A program made the position numbers and the translations under genes. The notes beneath the pieces are model-generated. The model was not told where the DNA came from. It saw only the letters and a list, made by a program, of their open reading frames with translations, and searched no databases. Positions 38,250-46,696 of a DNA stretch of 64,000 nucleotides are shown piece by piece (position 1 is the first letter of the stretch; every line of letters starts with the position of its first letter). The DNA comes from Paenibacillus_AA sp045062745 (lineage in GTDB: Bacteria; Bacillota; Bacilli; Paenibacillales; NBRC-103111): positions 77,910-141,909 of the forward strand of contig NZ_JBJGED010000022.1 in the NCBI RefSeq assembly GCF_045062745.1, written 5' to 3'.

Positions 38250-40492
38250 TAAGACGAATCCTGGCTCGCCTCCCGATACGCTGGATCGTAACCGTACTGA
38301 TACTAGGCGGTGTGGCGGCGTTCGTCGCGACCCACTTGCAGATCGAGTCCATCGACCGGTCCACGGCCGCAGCGGCGGTCAATCCTCCGGGGGCGGACAA
38401 AATCAACCCGGGCCTCGAGGAGCTGCCGAGCGAGGCGAACTTTAAGACCGTGGGCGAGAATGAGAAATTCCGCCTGAAGCTCGACGCCAAGACGGCCCAG
38501 TTCCTCGTCGAGGATAAACGGGACGGCCGCATCTGGCGTTCCTACCCCGATCCGGCCCAATGGATGAGAGATACGACGACCGGGCTGTGGCGTACGCACC
38601 TGCGTTCGCCGATCATGTTCCAGTACATCGACCTGAATGGGAACAAGTCGCAGCCGAAGGAATCGAACCTGCTCGATCAGAAAGGGACGATCAAGGACCT
38701 GCAGACGTTCGACGGCGGGTTCCGCGTAACGTTCGAGATGCCGTCCGCCCAGCTGTCGATCCCGGTCGAGGTCAAGCTGGAGAAGGACAGCGTCACGACG
38801 CGGATCGTCGATGCCGGACTGAAGGAAGGCAATCTGAGCCTGCTGTGGGTGCGGCTGTATCCGTTCTTCGGGGCGGAGCGCTCCGAGGGGCAGGACGGCT
38901 ACATGTTCATTCCGGACGGATCCGGCGCGCTCATCCAATACGATCCGACCAGCTCGAATGTGACCCGGATTTACCGGGAAGCGGTCTACGGAGACGATAT
39001 CGCCTTCAAGACGACGACGCTCGACAACCCGCGCGAGCGCATGAGGATGCCGATCTTCGGGGCCAAGCAAGAGAATCGCAGCTTCCTGGCCGTGCTGGAG
39101 GATGGGGCGGAATTCGCCGAAGTGCTGGCTTCGCCATCCGGGGTTTTCAGCTCCTACAACTGGACGGCCGGCCAAGCGAACTATCGGGCCTCGTACAAGC
39201 AAGTGACGAACCGGGAGAAGAACCGCTCTTTTATTACGTACAACAAGAAAGACCGCTTCCACTCGGACCGGGTAACCCGCTATTTGCTGCTGGACGGCGC
39301 CAAATCGGATTATGTGGGCATGGCGGAGCGGTACCGGCAGTATCTCATGGAGACGTCGGGGGTCAAGAAGCTGCCGCCGAAGAGCACGTCGAAGGTGCCG
39401 ATGGATGTGATCATTCTGGGCGCGGACACGGCCAAAGGGCTTATCAACAGCCGGTATTTGAAAGCTACGACGACGTCCGAAGCGATGCAGATGGTGCAGC
39501 GGTTGAACGGCCTCGGCATCGACAATATGCAAGTCCGGTATTGGGGCTGGCAGGAAGACGGAATCGGCGAGTCGGGCGGACTCACGAGCGTGGATCGACG
39601 GCTCGGCGGGGACCGCGGGATGAAGGAGTTCATCAAGTTCGCGGATATGTTCGACATCCCGGTCTATTTGCAGGCGGATTACATGTCCAACACGAACGGA
39701 GCGGGCGGTTTCTCCGAGAAGCGGCATGGCTTGCGGGACTTGGGCGGAACCCCGCTTGAGAACCTGGTCAGCCTGAAGTTCACCCAGGAGAAGATTATCG
39801 AGAAGGACATCGCCTATTTCAAAAGCTTGGGCGTTGCTGGGGTAGAGCTCGAAGGCCTCGGCCAAAGGCTTCAAAGCGACTTCAACGACCGGTACGGGTC
39901 GGCGCGGGACGAGAGCCGGGCGATCCAGCAATCGATCCTGCAGCGGTTCCGCGAGGAGGTCGGCAAGGTGATCACAACCCGATCCAATATGTACGCCGCG
40001 CCATACTCGGACTCGATCGCCAACCTCAGCTCGGAGTATTCGAAGGACTTATTTACGAAAGCGGGCATTCCCTTCATCCAGATCGTCCTGCATGGACTCG
40101 TTCCGTATACGGCGAATCCGTCCAATGAACGGGATCAGTTCCGCCAGGGCTTCCTGCAAGCGATCGAGCAAGGGGCGAATCCGAGCTACATCTTCACAAG
40201 CGCCGCGTCGGAGGAGCTGAAATACGCCGAGCATATGTTCCTCTATAGTCCGGCTTATCGGGATTGGGAGGAGACGGCGGTGAAGGAGTACCAGATGTGG
40301 AACGAGGCGCTGGGCGATGTACAGGACCAGTTTATCGTGGGCCACCGGATTGTGACCGATCAAGTGCGCGAGGTCACTTACGCGAACGGCAAGAAGATCG
40401 TCGTGAATTACGGCGTGACCCCCTATCCCTACGGAGATAAGACCGTGAAGCCGGAAGACTTTCTGATCGTGAAAGGGAGTGACAAGCGATGA
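38246..40492 (+). CDS. DUF5696 membrane-anchored glycosidase-like protein
   Basis: 748 residues from ATG 38246. An N-terminal membrane anchor (about 9-27) is followed by an extracytoplasmic beta-rich domain (about 55-330, beginning FRLKLDAKTAQFLVEDKRDG and WRSYP) and an alpha/beta region (about 370-650) with features of a TIM-barrel glycosidase: MQVRYWGWQEDGIGESGG, FDIPVYLQADYM and SLGVAGVELEGLGQRLQSD. DUF5696 proteins are found in carbohydrate ABC loci of Paenibacillaceae; no activity has been assigned that I know of. Candidate acidic residues exist in these strands, but I cannot name catalytic ones. It overlaps both neighbours by four bases. Confidence 0.8.
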   Translation: MIRRILARLPIRWIVTVLILGGVAAFVATHLQIESIDRSTAAAAVNPPGADKINPGLEELPSEANFKTVGENEKFRLKLDAKTAQFLVEDKRDGRIWRSYPDPAQWMRDTTTGLWRTHLRSPIMFQYIDLNGNKSQPKESNLLDQKGTIKDLQTFDGGFRVTFEMPSAQLSIPVEVKLEKDSVTTRIVDAGLKEGNLSLLWVRLYPFFGAERSEGQDGYMFIPDGSGALIQYDPTSSNVTRIYREAVYGDDIAFKTTTLDNPRERMRMPIFGAKQENRSFLAVLEDGAEFAEVLASPSGVFSSYNWTAGQANYRASYKQVTNREKNRSFITYNKKDRFHSDRVTRYLLLDGAKSDYVGMAERYRQYLMETSGVKKLPPKSTSKVPMDVIILGADTAKGLINSRYLKATTTSEAMQMVQRLNGLGIDNMQVRYWGWQEDGIGESGGLTSVDRRLGGDRGMKEFIKFADMFDIPVYLQADYMSNTNGAGGFSEKRHGLRDLGGTPLENLVSLKFTQEKIIEKDIAYFKSLGVAGVELEGLGQRLQSDFNDRYGSARDESRAIQQSILQRFREEVGKVITTRSNMYAAPYSDSIANLSSEYSKDLFTKAGIPFIQIVLHGLVPYTANPSNERDQFRQGFLQAIEQGANPSYIFTSAASEELKYAEHMFLYSPAYRDWEETAVKEYQMWNEALGDVQDQFIVGHRIVTDQVREVTYANGKKIVVNYGVTPYPYGDKTVKPEDFLIVKGSDKR

Positions 40493-41361
40493 TCGGCTTG
40501 AAGCGCAAAATGAAAGCCACTACGATCCGCAAGCTCGAGGGTTCCTTGTTCATCGCTCCCTGGATCGCCGGGTTTCTGTTGTTCATGGTGTTTCCGCTTG
40601 GGTATTCGTTTTACATGAGCTTCCACCAGGTCAAGATACTGGCCACGGGGATCTCGACGAAATACCGGGGGCTGTACTACTACAAATACATTTTGTTCGA
40701 GAACGCGGATCTGCTGTACAACCTGCTCATCCCGTTCCTGCGCCAGGCGGTGCTCATGCTGCCGATCATCGTCGTGTTCTCGCTGCTTGTGGCGATCATG
40801 CTGAATCAGCGGTTTTGGGGGCGTACGTTTTTCCGCGCGGTGTTCTTCCTGCCGGTTATCTTCACGACCGGGCAGGTGGTGAACGAGTTTATCGTCCAGG
40901 GCGAAGGGAATCTCGATTTCTTGAGCCGCTACAACCTGGCGACACTGGTCGTGACCTACTTGCCGAGCACTTGGGCGACTCCGATCGTGCGGATTCTGGA
41001 CTCCTTCGTGCTCATCCTATGGTACTCCGGGGTGCAGATTCTGATCTTCCTGGCCGGCCGCCAGACGATTCCGCCTTCGGTCTATGAAGCGGCCCGCATC
41101 GACGGAGCGAATCCATGGGAGACGTTCTGGAAAATCACCTTGCCTGCGATGCTGCCGTTCATCCTGCTAAACCTGATTTACACGACGGTCGACTTGTTCA
41201 CATTTCCGGGCAACCCGATTTTGTCCCAAGTCAATACGTCGGAGTACGGTATGTCGAGCGCGCTTGCGTGGATTTATTTCGTCATCATCTTCGTGTTCTT
41301 AGGCATCGTCTATTTCTTGTTCAGCCGCGTCTTCCGCTCCATGCAAGCGGCACGGACGTAG
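40489..41361 (+). CDS. Sugar ABC transporter permease (MalF type), second pair
   Basis: 290 residues from ATG 40489, overlapping the DUF5696 stop. Six helices; the EAA loop is YEAARIDGANPWETFWKITL. Its N-terminal head is short and basic (MIGLKRKMKATTIRK). It differs clearly from the permease at 34176, so this is a second channel pair rather than a recent copy. No second binding protein or ATPase accompanies it. Confidence 0.9.
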   Translation: MIGLKRKMKATTIRKLEGSLFIAPWIAGFLLFMVFPLGYSFYMSFHQVKILATGISTKYRGLYYYKYILFENADLLYNLLIPFLRQAVLMLPIIVVFSLLVAIMLNQRFWGRTFFRAVFFLPVIFTTGQVVNEFIVQGEGNLDFLSRYNLATLVVTYLPSTWATPIVRILDSFVLILWYSGVQILIFLAGRQTIPPSVYEAARIDGANPWETFWKITLPAMLPFILLNLIYTTVDLFTFPGNPILSQVNTSEYGMSSALAWIYFVIIFVFLGIVYFLFSRVFRSMQAART

Positions 41362-41377
41362 AAAGGGGGCTCACGAT

Positions 41378-42346
41378 ATGGCCAAAATCATAACCGACCG
41401 CAAGAGCCCGGCGCTGGGTGTCGCCAAGCTGCGGGGAACGCTCACGAAAACCCGATACGTCGTGCTGGGCAAGGAAGCGGACAAAGGGCTGCTGTTCCGG
41501 CTGTTCCTGTATTTGCTGCTCATCGACATCGCGTACATCTACTTGAATCCGATCCTCTACATGATTACGACGATGGTCAAAAACGCGGGGGATCTGATCG
41601 ATCCCTCCGTCAGCTGGGTGCCGCGTCAAGTGTTCACCGGAACGCTGAAGGATGCGTGGGCGAAGCTGCACTATCCGAAATGGTTCAGCATCAGCCTGAC
41701 GCTTTCCGTCTCGGTAGCCGTGCTTCAGACGTTCAGCTGCGCCGTGGCGGGATATGCCTTCGCCCGGCTCGACTTCCCGTTCAAGAACTTCTGGTTCGTC
41801 TGCCTGCTGCTGACCTTCGTCGTGCCGCAGCAGGTGCTCATCCTGCCCGAGCTGCTCGCGGCGAGCCAGCTGCACATCATGAAGACGTACTACCCGATCA
41901 TCGCCCCGGCCTTGTTCGGGCATGGCCTGAAGGGCGCGCTGTTCGTCATTATCTACCGGCAGTTCTTCTCCACGCAGCCGAAGGAGCTCGAGGAGGCGGC
42001 GCGGATCGACGGGGCGGGCGTGTTCCGCGTCTTCCTGCGCGTCATGCTGCCGCTGTCGAGGCCGGCCATCCTCGTCGTGTTCCTGTTCTCCTTCGTCTGG
42101 ACATGGAACGACTACTACACGCCGAGCATGTTCCTGCTCGGGGCGAAGGATGTTCCGCTGTCGATGGGCGTCTCCCAGATCAACGCGGCGATCACGCAGC
42201 AGGCCGCGCAGACAGGTCCGTCGCTGTTCGACGAGCCGCTGAAGATGGCGGGCTCGTTCCTCATCATCCTGCCTCCGCTCATCCTGTACTTGTTCGCGCA
42301 GCGATGGTTCGTCGAGAGCGTAGAGCGGACCGGGCTGGTGGAATAA
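41378..42346 (+). CDS. Sugar ABC transporter permease (MalG type), second pair
   Basis: 322 residues from ATG 41378, 16 bases after its partner (AAAGGGGG upstream). Six helices; the EAA loop is LEEAARIDGAGVFRVFLRVM. An unusually long soluble head of about 40 residues precedes helix 1. It is the last transporter gene; a two-component pair follows after 107 bases. Confidence 0.9.
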   Translation: MAKIITDRKSPALGVAKLRGTLTKTRYVVLGKEADKGLLFRLFLYLLLIDIAYIYLNPILYMITTMVKNAGDLIDPSVSWVPRQVFTGTLKDAWAKLHYPKWFSISLTLSVSVAVLQTFSCAVAGYAFARLDFPFKNFWFVCLLLTFVVPQQVLILPELLAASQLHIMKTYYPIIAPALFGHGLKGALFVIIYRQFFSTQPKELEEAARIDGAGVFRVFLRVMLPLSRPAILVVFLFSFVWTWNDYYTPSMFLLGAKDVPLSMGVSQINAAITQQAAQTGPSLFDEPLKMAGSFLIILPPLILYLFAQRWFVESVERTGLVE

Positions 42347-42453
42347 GGCGGAAGCCGGCTTTCGACATTTTCCGGACGGCCGGCGCGGGATTGGCAGGAA
42401 TTCGGTCCCCGCTGACAGAATGAGTTGGGATACAGCAGCAGGAGGGGACCGTC

Positions 42454-43170
42454 ATGCGAATTTTAATCGTAGAAGACGAGCCGAAAATAAGGGAAGTGCT
42501 GATCGCCTATTTTGCCAAGGAAGGCTGGGAGACCGACTTCACGCCGAACGGGCATGAAGCGGTCTCCAAGTTCGATTATAGCCAGCACGACTTGATCATC
42601 CTCGACTTGATGCTCGAGGGGCTTCCGGGAGAGGACGTCTGCCGGCTCATCCGCGAGAAGTCAAGCGTGCCGATTATCATGCTCACCTCGAGAGCGAGGG
42701 AATCCGATACGATCCGCGGCCTGAATCTGGGCGCCGACGATTATATCGTGAAGCCGTTCCGGGCGAAGGAGCTGGTCGCGCGCATCTATGCCCTGATGCG
42801 CCGGGTCGGGCCGGATAAGTCGGGCGGGTCCGACTCGGGCGTGCTGCCGTACAACCGCGGACAGCTCATTATCAAGCCGGAGGAGAAGGACGCGACCGTC
42901 CAGGGTCACCGCGCGGGACTGACCGCGACCGAATACAAGCTGCTGTCGGTGCTTAGCGCCGAGCCGAACAAGGTGTTCAGCCGCTCCGACCTGAGCTACA
43001 AGGTGCAGGGCTACCGCTACCAGGGAGACGGACGCGCGATCGATGCACATGTGAAAAATTTGCGTAAAAAAATCGAGCCGGACCCGAACTCTCCCGTGTA
43101 CATCGTCACCGTCGTAGGACTCGGCTACAAATTCGCATTCGCCCCGGACGTTCAGGAAGAAGCGCCATGA
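42454..43170 (+). CDS. OmpR/PhoB-family response regulator
   Basis: 238 residues from ATG 42454, with GGAGGGG upstream. Receiver domain with the acidic pair ED at 7-8 and phospho-acceptor Asp51 (LIILDLMLEG), and conserved Thr and Lys (MLTSRA, VKPF). The C-terminal winged helix (about 140-235) ends YIVTVVGLGYKF. It overlaps the kinase gene by four bases. Directly downstream of the carbohydrate locus and on the same strand, so it may control it (inference). Confidence 0.92.
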   Translation: MRILIVEDEPKIREVLIAYFAKEGWETDFTPNGHEAVSKFDYSQHDLIILDLMLEGLPGEDVCRLIREKSSVPIIMLTSRARESDTIRGLNLGADDYIVKPFRAKELVARIYALMRRVGPDKSGGSDSGVLPYNRGQLIIKPEEKDATVQGHRAGLTATEYKLLSVLSAEPNKVFSRSDLSYKVQGYRYQGDGRAIDAHVKNLRKKIEPDPNSPVYIVTVVGLGYKFAFAPDVQEEAP

Positions 43171-44549
43171 CCAGAATGCTGCGGCTGCTGCGGAAGATGA
43201 ACGTCATCTTGTTCCTGGCCTTCCTTACGTTCTCCACCGTCTTCATCGTTCTCCTCGTCTTGCTCTACAACATGAATTGGAATCAGCTGTTCGACAGCTT
43301 CAAGTCGCGGGACCTGGAGAAGACCGCCTTCCTGCTCATCGACGACATGAGGCGGGAGCATATCGGCGCGGGACCGCTGCAGGACAGCCAGCAGGAATGG
43401 CTGAAACGAAGAGCGATCCTATACGGCGTGCTGCTCCGGTACGAGAGCAAGGACCGCAAGGAAGCGTGGCTCGATACGTTCGCGAAGGCGGACCGGGAGC
43501 CGGGCGACGACGTGAGGCGGGAGACGCCCTATGTACTGAACGGCGACGTGCAAGGGACGATCGTACTGTCGAACATGGCGCAGAAGGGCGAGCTCGATCC
43601 GGCGTTCCAGGGCTTCCAGGACATGGTCCGCTCCAGGACGAAGCTGCTGATCGGAGCCGTGGTGGCGGCCGCCATCGTGTTCAGCCTGCTCATCTCCCGC
43701 AAGCTCTCGCAGCCTCTTCAGCACGTCTACTCGATGGCGACGCAGATCGGGGAAGGCAAGCGGGATGTGCGCATCGCGGTCCGAGGGCCGGAAGAAGTGC
43801 GCCAGCTGGCCATCACGCTGAACGACATGACCGCGGAGCTGAAGCGGCAGGAGGATTGGCGGCATCACCTGATGGAGGATTTCATGCATGAGCTGAGGAC
43901 GCCGCTCACCTCGATCCTGTCGCAGGTCGAGGCGATCGTGGACGGGCTGTTCGAGCCGGACAACGAGCGGCTGCAGGACATCTATGACGAGATGGTGCGC
44001 TTGTCGCGGCTCGTCAACGACCTGGAGCGGCTGTCGGAAGCGGAAGCCGCGCGGTTCACGATGAACGTCCGGAGGACGAACATGACCGAGCTCGTACGGC
44101 GGGTGTACAACAACTACAAGGCGCTCGCGCGGGAGAAAGGTATTCGGCTGCTGTTCGAGCCGACGAACGTGCCGTGCTACGCCGAGGTCGACCGGGACAA
44201 AATCGTCCAGGTCGTGACCAATCTCGTGCTGAACGCGATCAAATATACATCCGGCGGCGGCACCGTCAAGCTCGTGGTAGATTGGTCGGAAGATTCGACC
44301 TTCGTGATGTGCGAGGACACGGGCATCGGCATCCAGGCCGACGACCTGCCCTACATCTTCAACCGCCTGTACCGGGCGGACAAATCGCGCTCCCGCTTCA
44401 GCGGCGGCGTCGGGCTCGGCCTGAGCATCGCGAAGGCGCTCGTCGAGGCGCATCACGGCGCGATCTCGGCGGTGAGCCGGGTCGGCCACGGCTCGCGCTT
44501 CACCGTGCAGCTGCCGAATGTGTACACGGCGTTTGGGGAGCGGGAGTAG
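43167..44549 (+). CDS. HAMP-containing sensor histidine kinase
   Basis: 460 residues from ATG 43167. Two membrane helices (about 12-35 and 160-178) flank an extracytoplasmic sensor domain of about 120 residues. HAMP follows (about 178-230), then HisKA with His241 in MHELRTPLTSIL, and HATPase with N-box (NLVLNAIKY), G1 (EDTGIGI) and G2 (GGVGLGLSI). The partner of the regulator encoded just upstream. The signal is unknown; given the location it could be a carbohydrate or the state of the transporter (inference). Confidence 0.92.
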   Translation: MTRMLRLLRKMNVILFLAFLTFSTVFIVLLVLLYNMNWNQLFDSFKSRDLEKTAFLLIDDMRREHIGAGPLQDSQQEWLKRRAILYGVLLRYESKDRKEAWLDTFAKADREPGDDVRRETPYVLNGDVQGTIVLSNMAQKGELDPAFQGFQDMVRSRTKLLIGAVVAAAIVFSLLISRKLSQPLQHVYSMATQIGEGKRDVRIAVRGPEEVRQLAITLNDMTAELKRQEDWRHHLMEDFMHELRTPLTSILSQVEAIVDGLFEPDNERLQDIYDEMVRLSRLVNDLERLSEAEAARFTMNVRRTNMTELVRRVYNNYKALAREKGIRLLFEPTNVPCYAEVDRDKIVQVVTNLVLNAIKYTSGGGTVKLVVDWSEDSTFVMCEDTGIGIQADDLPYIFNRLYRADKSRSRFSGGVGLGLSIAKALVEAHHGAISAVSRVGHGSRFTVQLPNVYTAFGERE

Positions 44550-44585
44550 CGGCTCTTTCCGGGCCCCGCGGATTATTAACGTACG

Positions 44586-44614
44586 AAGCCCTGGCCATTG
44601 GCCGGGGCTTTTTT
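44586..44614 (+). terminator. Terminator after the kinase gene
   Basis: AAGCCCTGGCC (44586-44596) pairs with GGCCGGGGCTT (44600-44610), followed by a run of T. Confidence 0.9.
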
Positions 44615-44699
44615 GCGCGCTGCGGGGCAGCGGGGGGTTCGCTCGACGAGAGTGGGGAAAACTCAGATTGTTGAGAAAGGAGTAGTGTTTCATCGGTTG

Positions 44700-44940
44700 C
44701 TGCAAATCTTTGAATTCCGATTGAACTTGGGCATATGGCGAGCTGTAGTTCCATTTCGCCTAATTGCACGAGGGCAGCTTGACTCCGATGGAGTTCTAAT
44801 TCGATTTTGTCGAATTGGAGCTCCCTATTGGAGCCCTAGCTCCGTCAGAATGCGTTCTAAATAGGCAAAATCGAGTTGCATCCCCATGAGCGTTTCGGTT
44901 GCGTCTCCCAAGTCGGCAAAATCGAATTACACGAAACTCC
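44700..44940. repeat. Second cluster of dispersed 'GGCAAAATCGAA' repeats
   Basis: Variants of the motif seen at 16999-17300 recur here: TTGAATTCCGATTGAACTTG (about 44709), AATTCGATTTTGTCGAATTG (about 44799), ATAGGCAAAATCGAGTTGC (about 44862) and GTCGGCAAAATCGAATTAC (about 44914). Copies occur in both orientations at irregular spacing. The gap from 44615 to 45284 holds no gene. Confidence 0.7.
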
Positions 44941-44983
44941 CCCGGCATCCTTGAGGTTTTCGGGTAGAAAACGTACTCGCTCG

Positions 44984-45192
44984 TTGTAAGGCTAAATTTA
45001 CAAATAAGCAGGGGAACTTGACTAAAATCCCGCCATTTTAGCGGATTTCGCCCGTTTGTAAGGCTAACCTTCGTTAATAGTCAAGTACACAGTACTATTA
45101 ACGAAGGTTAGCCTTACAATACAACTCCATTCGGCCCAAACAGGTCATACCTTGTTAGGGGATTAGGCTTATTTGTAAGTTTTGCCTTACAA
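44984..45192. repeat. Nested palindromic element
   Basis: Inner arms of 26 bp (45056-45081 and 45094-45119) are perfect inverted repeats around a 12-base loop. Outer arms of 26 bp (44984-45009 and 45167-45192) are inverted repeats of each other with about three mismatches. All arms contain TTGTAAGGC or its complement GCCTTACAA, so inner and outer arms are related. There is no open frame inside. Confidence 0.88.
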
Positions 45193-45244
45193 GATGGACG
45201 GCAAGATGGCGATCCAATGCTGATAATACGCTTTTGAAACGCCG

Positions 45245-45273
45245 ACAGCCGTCAGGATCGTCCTGACGGCTGT
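45245..45273 (-). terminator. Hairpin after the methyltransferase gene
   Basis: ACAGCCGTCAGGA (45245-45257) and TCCTGACGGCTGT (45261-45273) form a perfect 13-bp stem with a three-base loop, 12 bases beyond the stop of the minus-strand gene. The following minus-strand bases (CGGCGTTTC) are not strongly T-rich, so termination is likely but not certain. Confidence 0.6.
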
Positions 45274-45284
45274 AGGTGTTCCGG

Positions 45285-46076
45285 CTACAAACGCCGTGCA
45301 ACGAGGGTGAACGTCTTCGGGATCCCCTTGTCGAATACGTCCGACGAGGCGTTCGGCTCCTCCTCCAGCCGCTCGACGTGGAGGCCGGAGCTCGCGACGC
45401 CGGTGACGATCTCGCCGAGCGTCCATTTGCGCAGCTTCACCTTCGGAAGCGAAGCACCCTCGGAGCCTGGGACGAACTTGGCGTAGGCGACCTCGGTTTC
45501 TTCGATCGAAGCGTCGAAGTAGTCCCCCGTCACCTTGTGCTTGCGGATGTTGGCCGTCGTGCCGCGCGATTGGATCAGCTTGGTGGAAACCGGGTGGAAA
45601 TCCTGCAGGATGAGCTTGCCCCCCGGCTTCAGCAGCCGAACGACCGTCGCCATAAGCGGAGCGAGGTCGAGAAAATAGTGAAGGATGCCGAATTCCATCA
45701 GCACGAAATCGTAATCGCCGGTCAGCTCCTCGGCGGGCAGCTCCAGCACGTCTGCGACGACGTAACGGATCGGGACCCCGGCCGCCTCGGCGAGCCGGCT
45801 GGCATAGCGGGCATTCGCGGCCGAGAAGTCGACGATCGTCACAGAGGCGCCGAGCAGCGCCATCGGGACCGCTTTGCCGCCGTGCGAGCCGAGCAGGTTC
45901 GCGACCTTCTTGCCGCGCAAGTCGCCCATGTGCCCGGCGAAAGAGCGGATCCGGGCGCCCGGATCCGCCTTCATGCGAGCCGCCGCTTCTTCGGGGGTGC
46001 CGAAGCGGGCGACCCAGGCTTCGTATGCATGCCGGTTCCAGGCTTGCTCATTGTGGAGGTTCAATTCTTTTTGCAT
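45285..46076 (-). CDS. Class I SAM-dependent methyltransferase
   Basis: 263 residues from ATG 46076, with GGGAGACC upstream. The Rossmann motif I is variant (KVANLLGSHGGKAVPMALLG, lacking the usual GxGxG), motif II acidic loop is TIVDFSAANARYA, and the later LMEFGILHYFLDL and LLKPGGKLILQDFHP match methyltransferase 11/25-type folds. N-terminal helix-rich cap of about 55 residues. The substrate is unknown. It is divergent from the small gene at 46224, with an AT-rich shared promoter region (a minus-strand TATAAT lies at 46126-46131). Confidence 0.82.
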   Translation of the reverse strand: MQKELNLHNEQAWNRHAYEAWVARFGTPEEAAARMKADPGARIRSFAGHMGDLRGKKVANLLGSHGGKAVPMALLGASVTIVDFSAANARYASRLAEAAGVPIRYVVADVLELPAEELTGDYDFVLMEFGILHYFLDLAPLMATVVRLLKPGGKLILQDFHPVSTKLIQSRGTTANIRKHKVTGDYFDASIEETEVAYAKFVPGSEGASLPKVKLRKWTLGEIVTGVASSGLHVERLEEEPNASSDVFDKGIPKTFTLVARRL

Positions 46077-46159
46077 CAGAGGCGTGGTCTCCCTCGCAAA
46101 ATAGCATCAGAGTGTAAGTGACCCCATTATAACGAAAATAAAATAAGATGTATAATGAC

Positions 46160-46188
46160 TTGCATTAAAATTCGCAATTATGCATAAT
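46160..46188 (+). promoter_or_regulatory. Promoter of the small GNAT-like gene
   Basis: TTGCAT (46160-46165), 17 bases, CATAAT (46183-46188). It lies in an AT-rich pocket about 36 bases before the start at 46224. Confidence 0.6.
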
Positions 46189-46223
46189 TATAAGAGAGTA
46201 CCTTTCAAGCGAGGTGATGTGTG

Positions 46224-46532
46224 ATGGTCATTCATTTCGATAACCGCCTTCCCGATCCGATGAAGCTGGCCGATCTCCTCCAGCAAAGCGGATCGGCAGC
46301 TCCAGAACGGTTCCCGGATCGAACCCCTGATACGATGCGGGTCATCGCGGCCTACGATTGCGAGCAATTGATCGGGTTCGGGAGCTGGGACTCGGAGAAC
46401 GGGAGCCTGACAGAAGGATCGCTTCCGGACACCATTGTCGTGCTTCCGCAGTACCAGGAACGCAGCCCGATCGACATGACGATCTCCAAGCTGCTGCATG
46501 CGAGGAAGTACAGTCGTCCCGGCCTTTTATAA
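46224..46532 (+). CDS. Short GNAT-like acetyltransferase, probably degenerate
   Basis: 102 residues from ATG 46224, with AGGTG seven bases upstream. The order MVIHFDNRLPDP, MRVIAAYDCEQLIGFG, DTIVVLPQYQ then ER resembles the beta2-beta4 core of small GNAT N-acetyltransferases. The acetyl-CoA loop that should read Q/RxxGxG/A is QERSPI, and the helices and strand after it are cut short (usual length about 140). It may be a degenerate remnant or a different small protein. It precedes the germination operon on the same strand by 164 bases. Confidence 0.55.
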   Translation: MVIHFDNRLPDPMKLADLLQQSGSAAPERFPDRTPDTMRVIAAYDCEQLIGFGSWDSENGSLTEGSLPDTIVVLPQYQERSPIDMTISKLLHARKYSRPGLL

Positions 46533-46696
46533 CAGATTCAGAACCTATAGTGAGCTGGCCTATTGCCTTACAAGGCATTCGGGTCGGCTCTTTTTTGCGT
46601 TTGCCCATGGATGCCGGTTACATACATTAGGCCTCCCATGGAAAACCTATCCGGGATCATGTGTGCCCTAGAAGATTACAGGAGGAGGTGCCGGCT

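Noticed and set aside
44615..45284. Possible RNA gene or attachment site in the long gap after the kinase gene
   Set aside because: Only repeats and palindromes are visible; no tRNA-like fold, integrase gene or flanking direct repeats were found.
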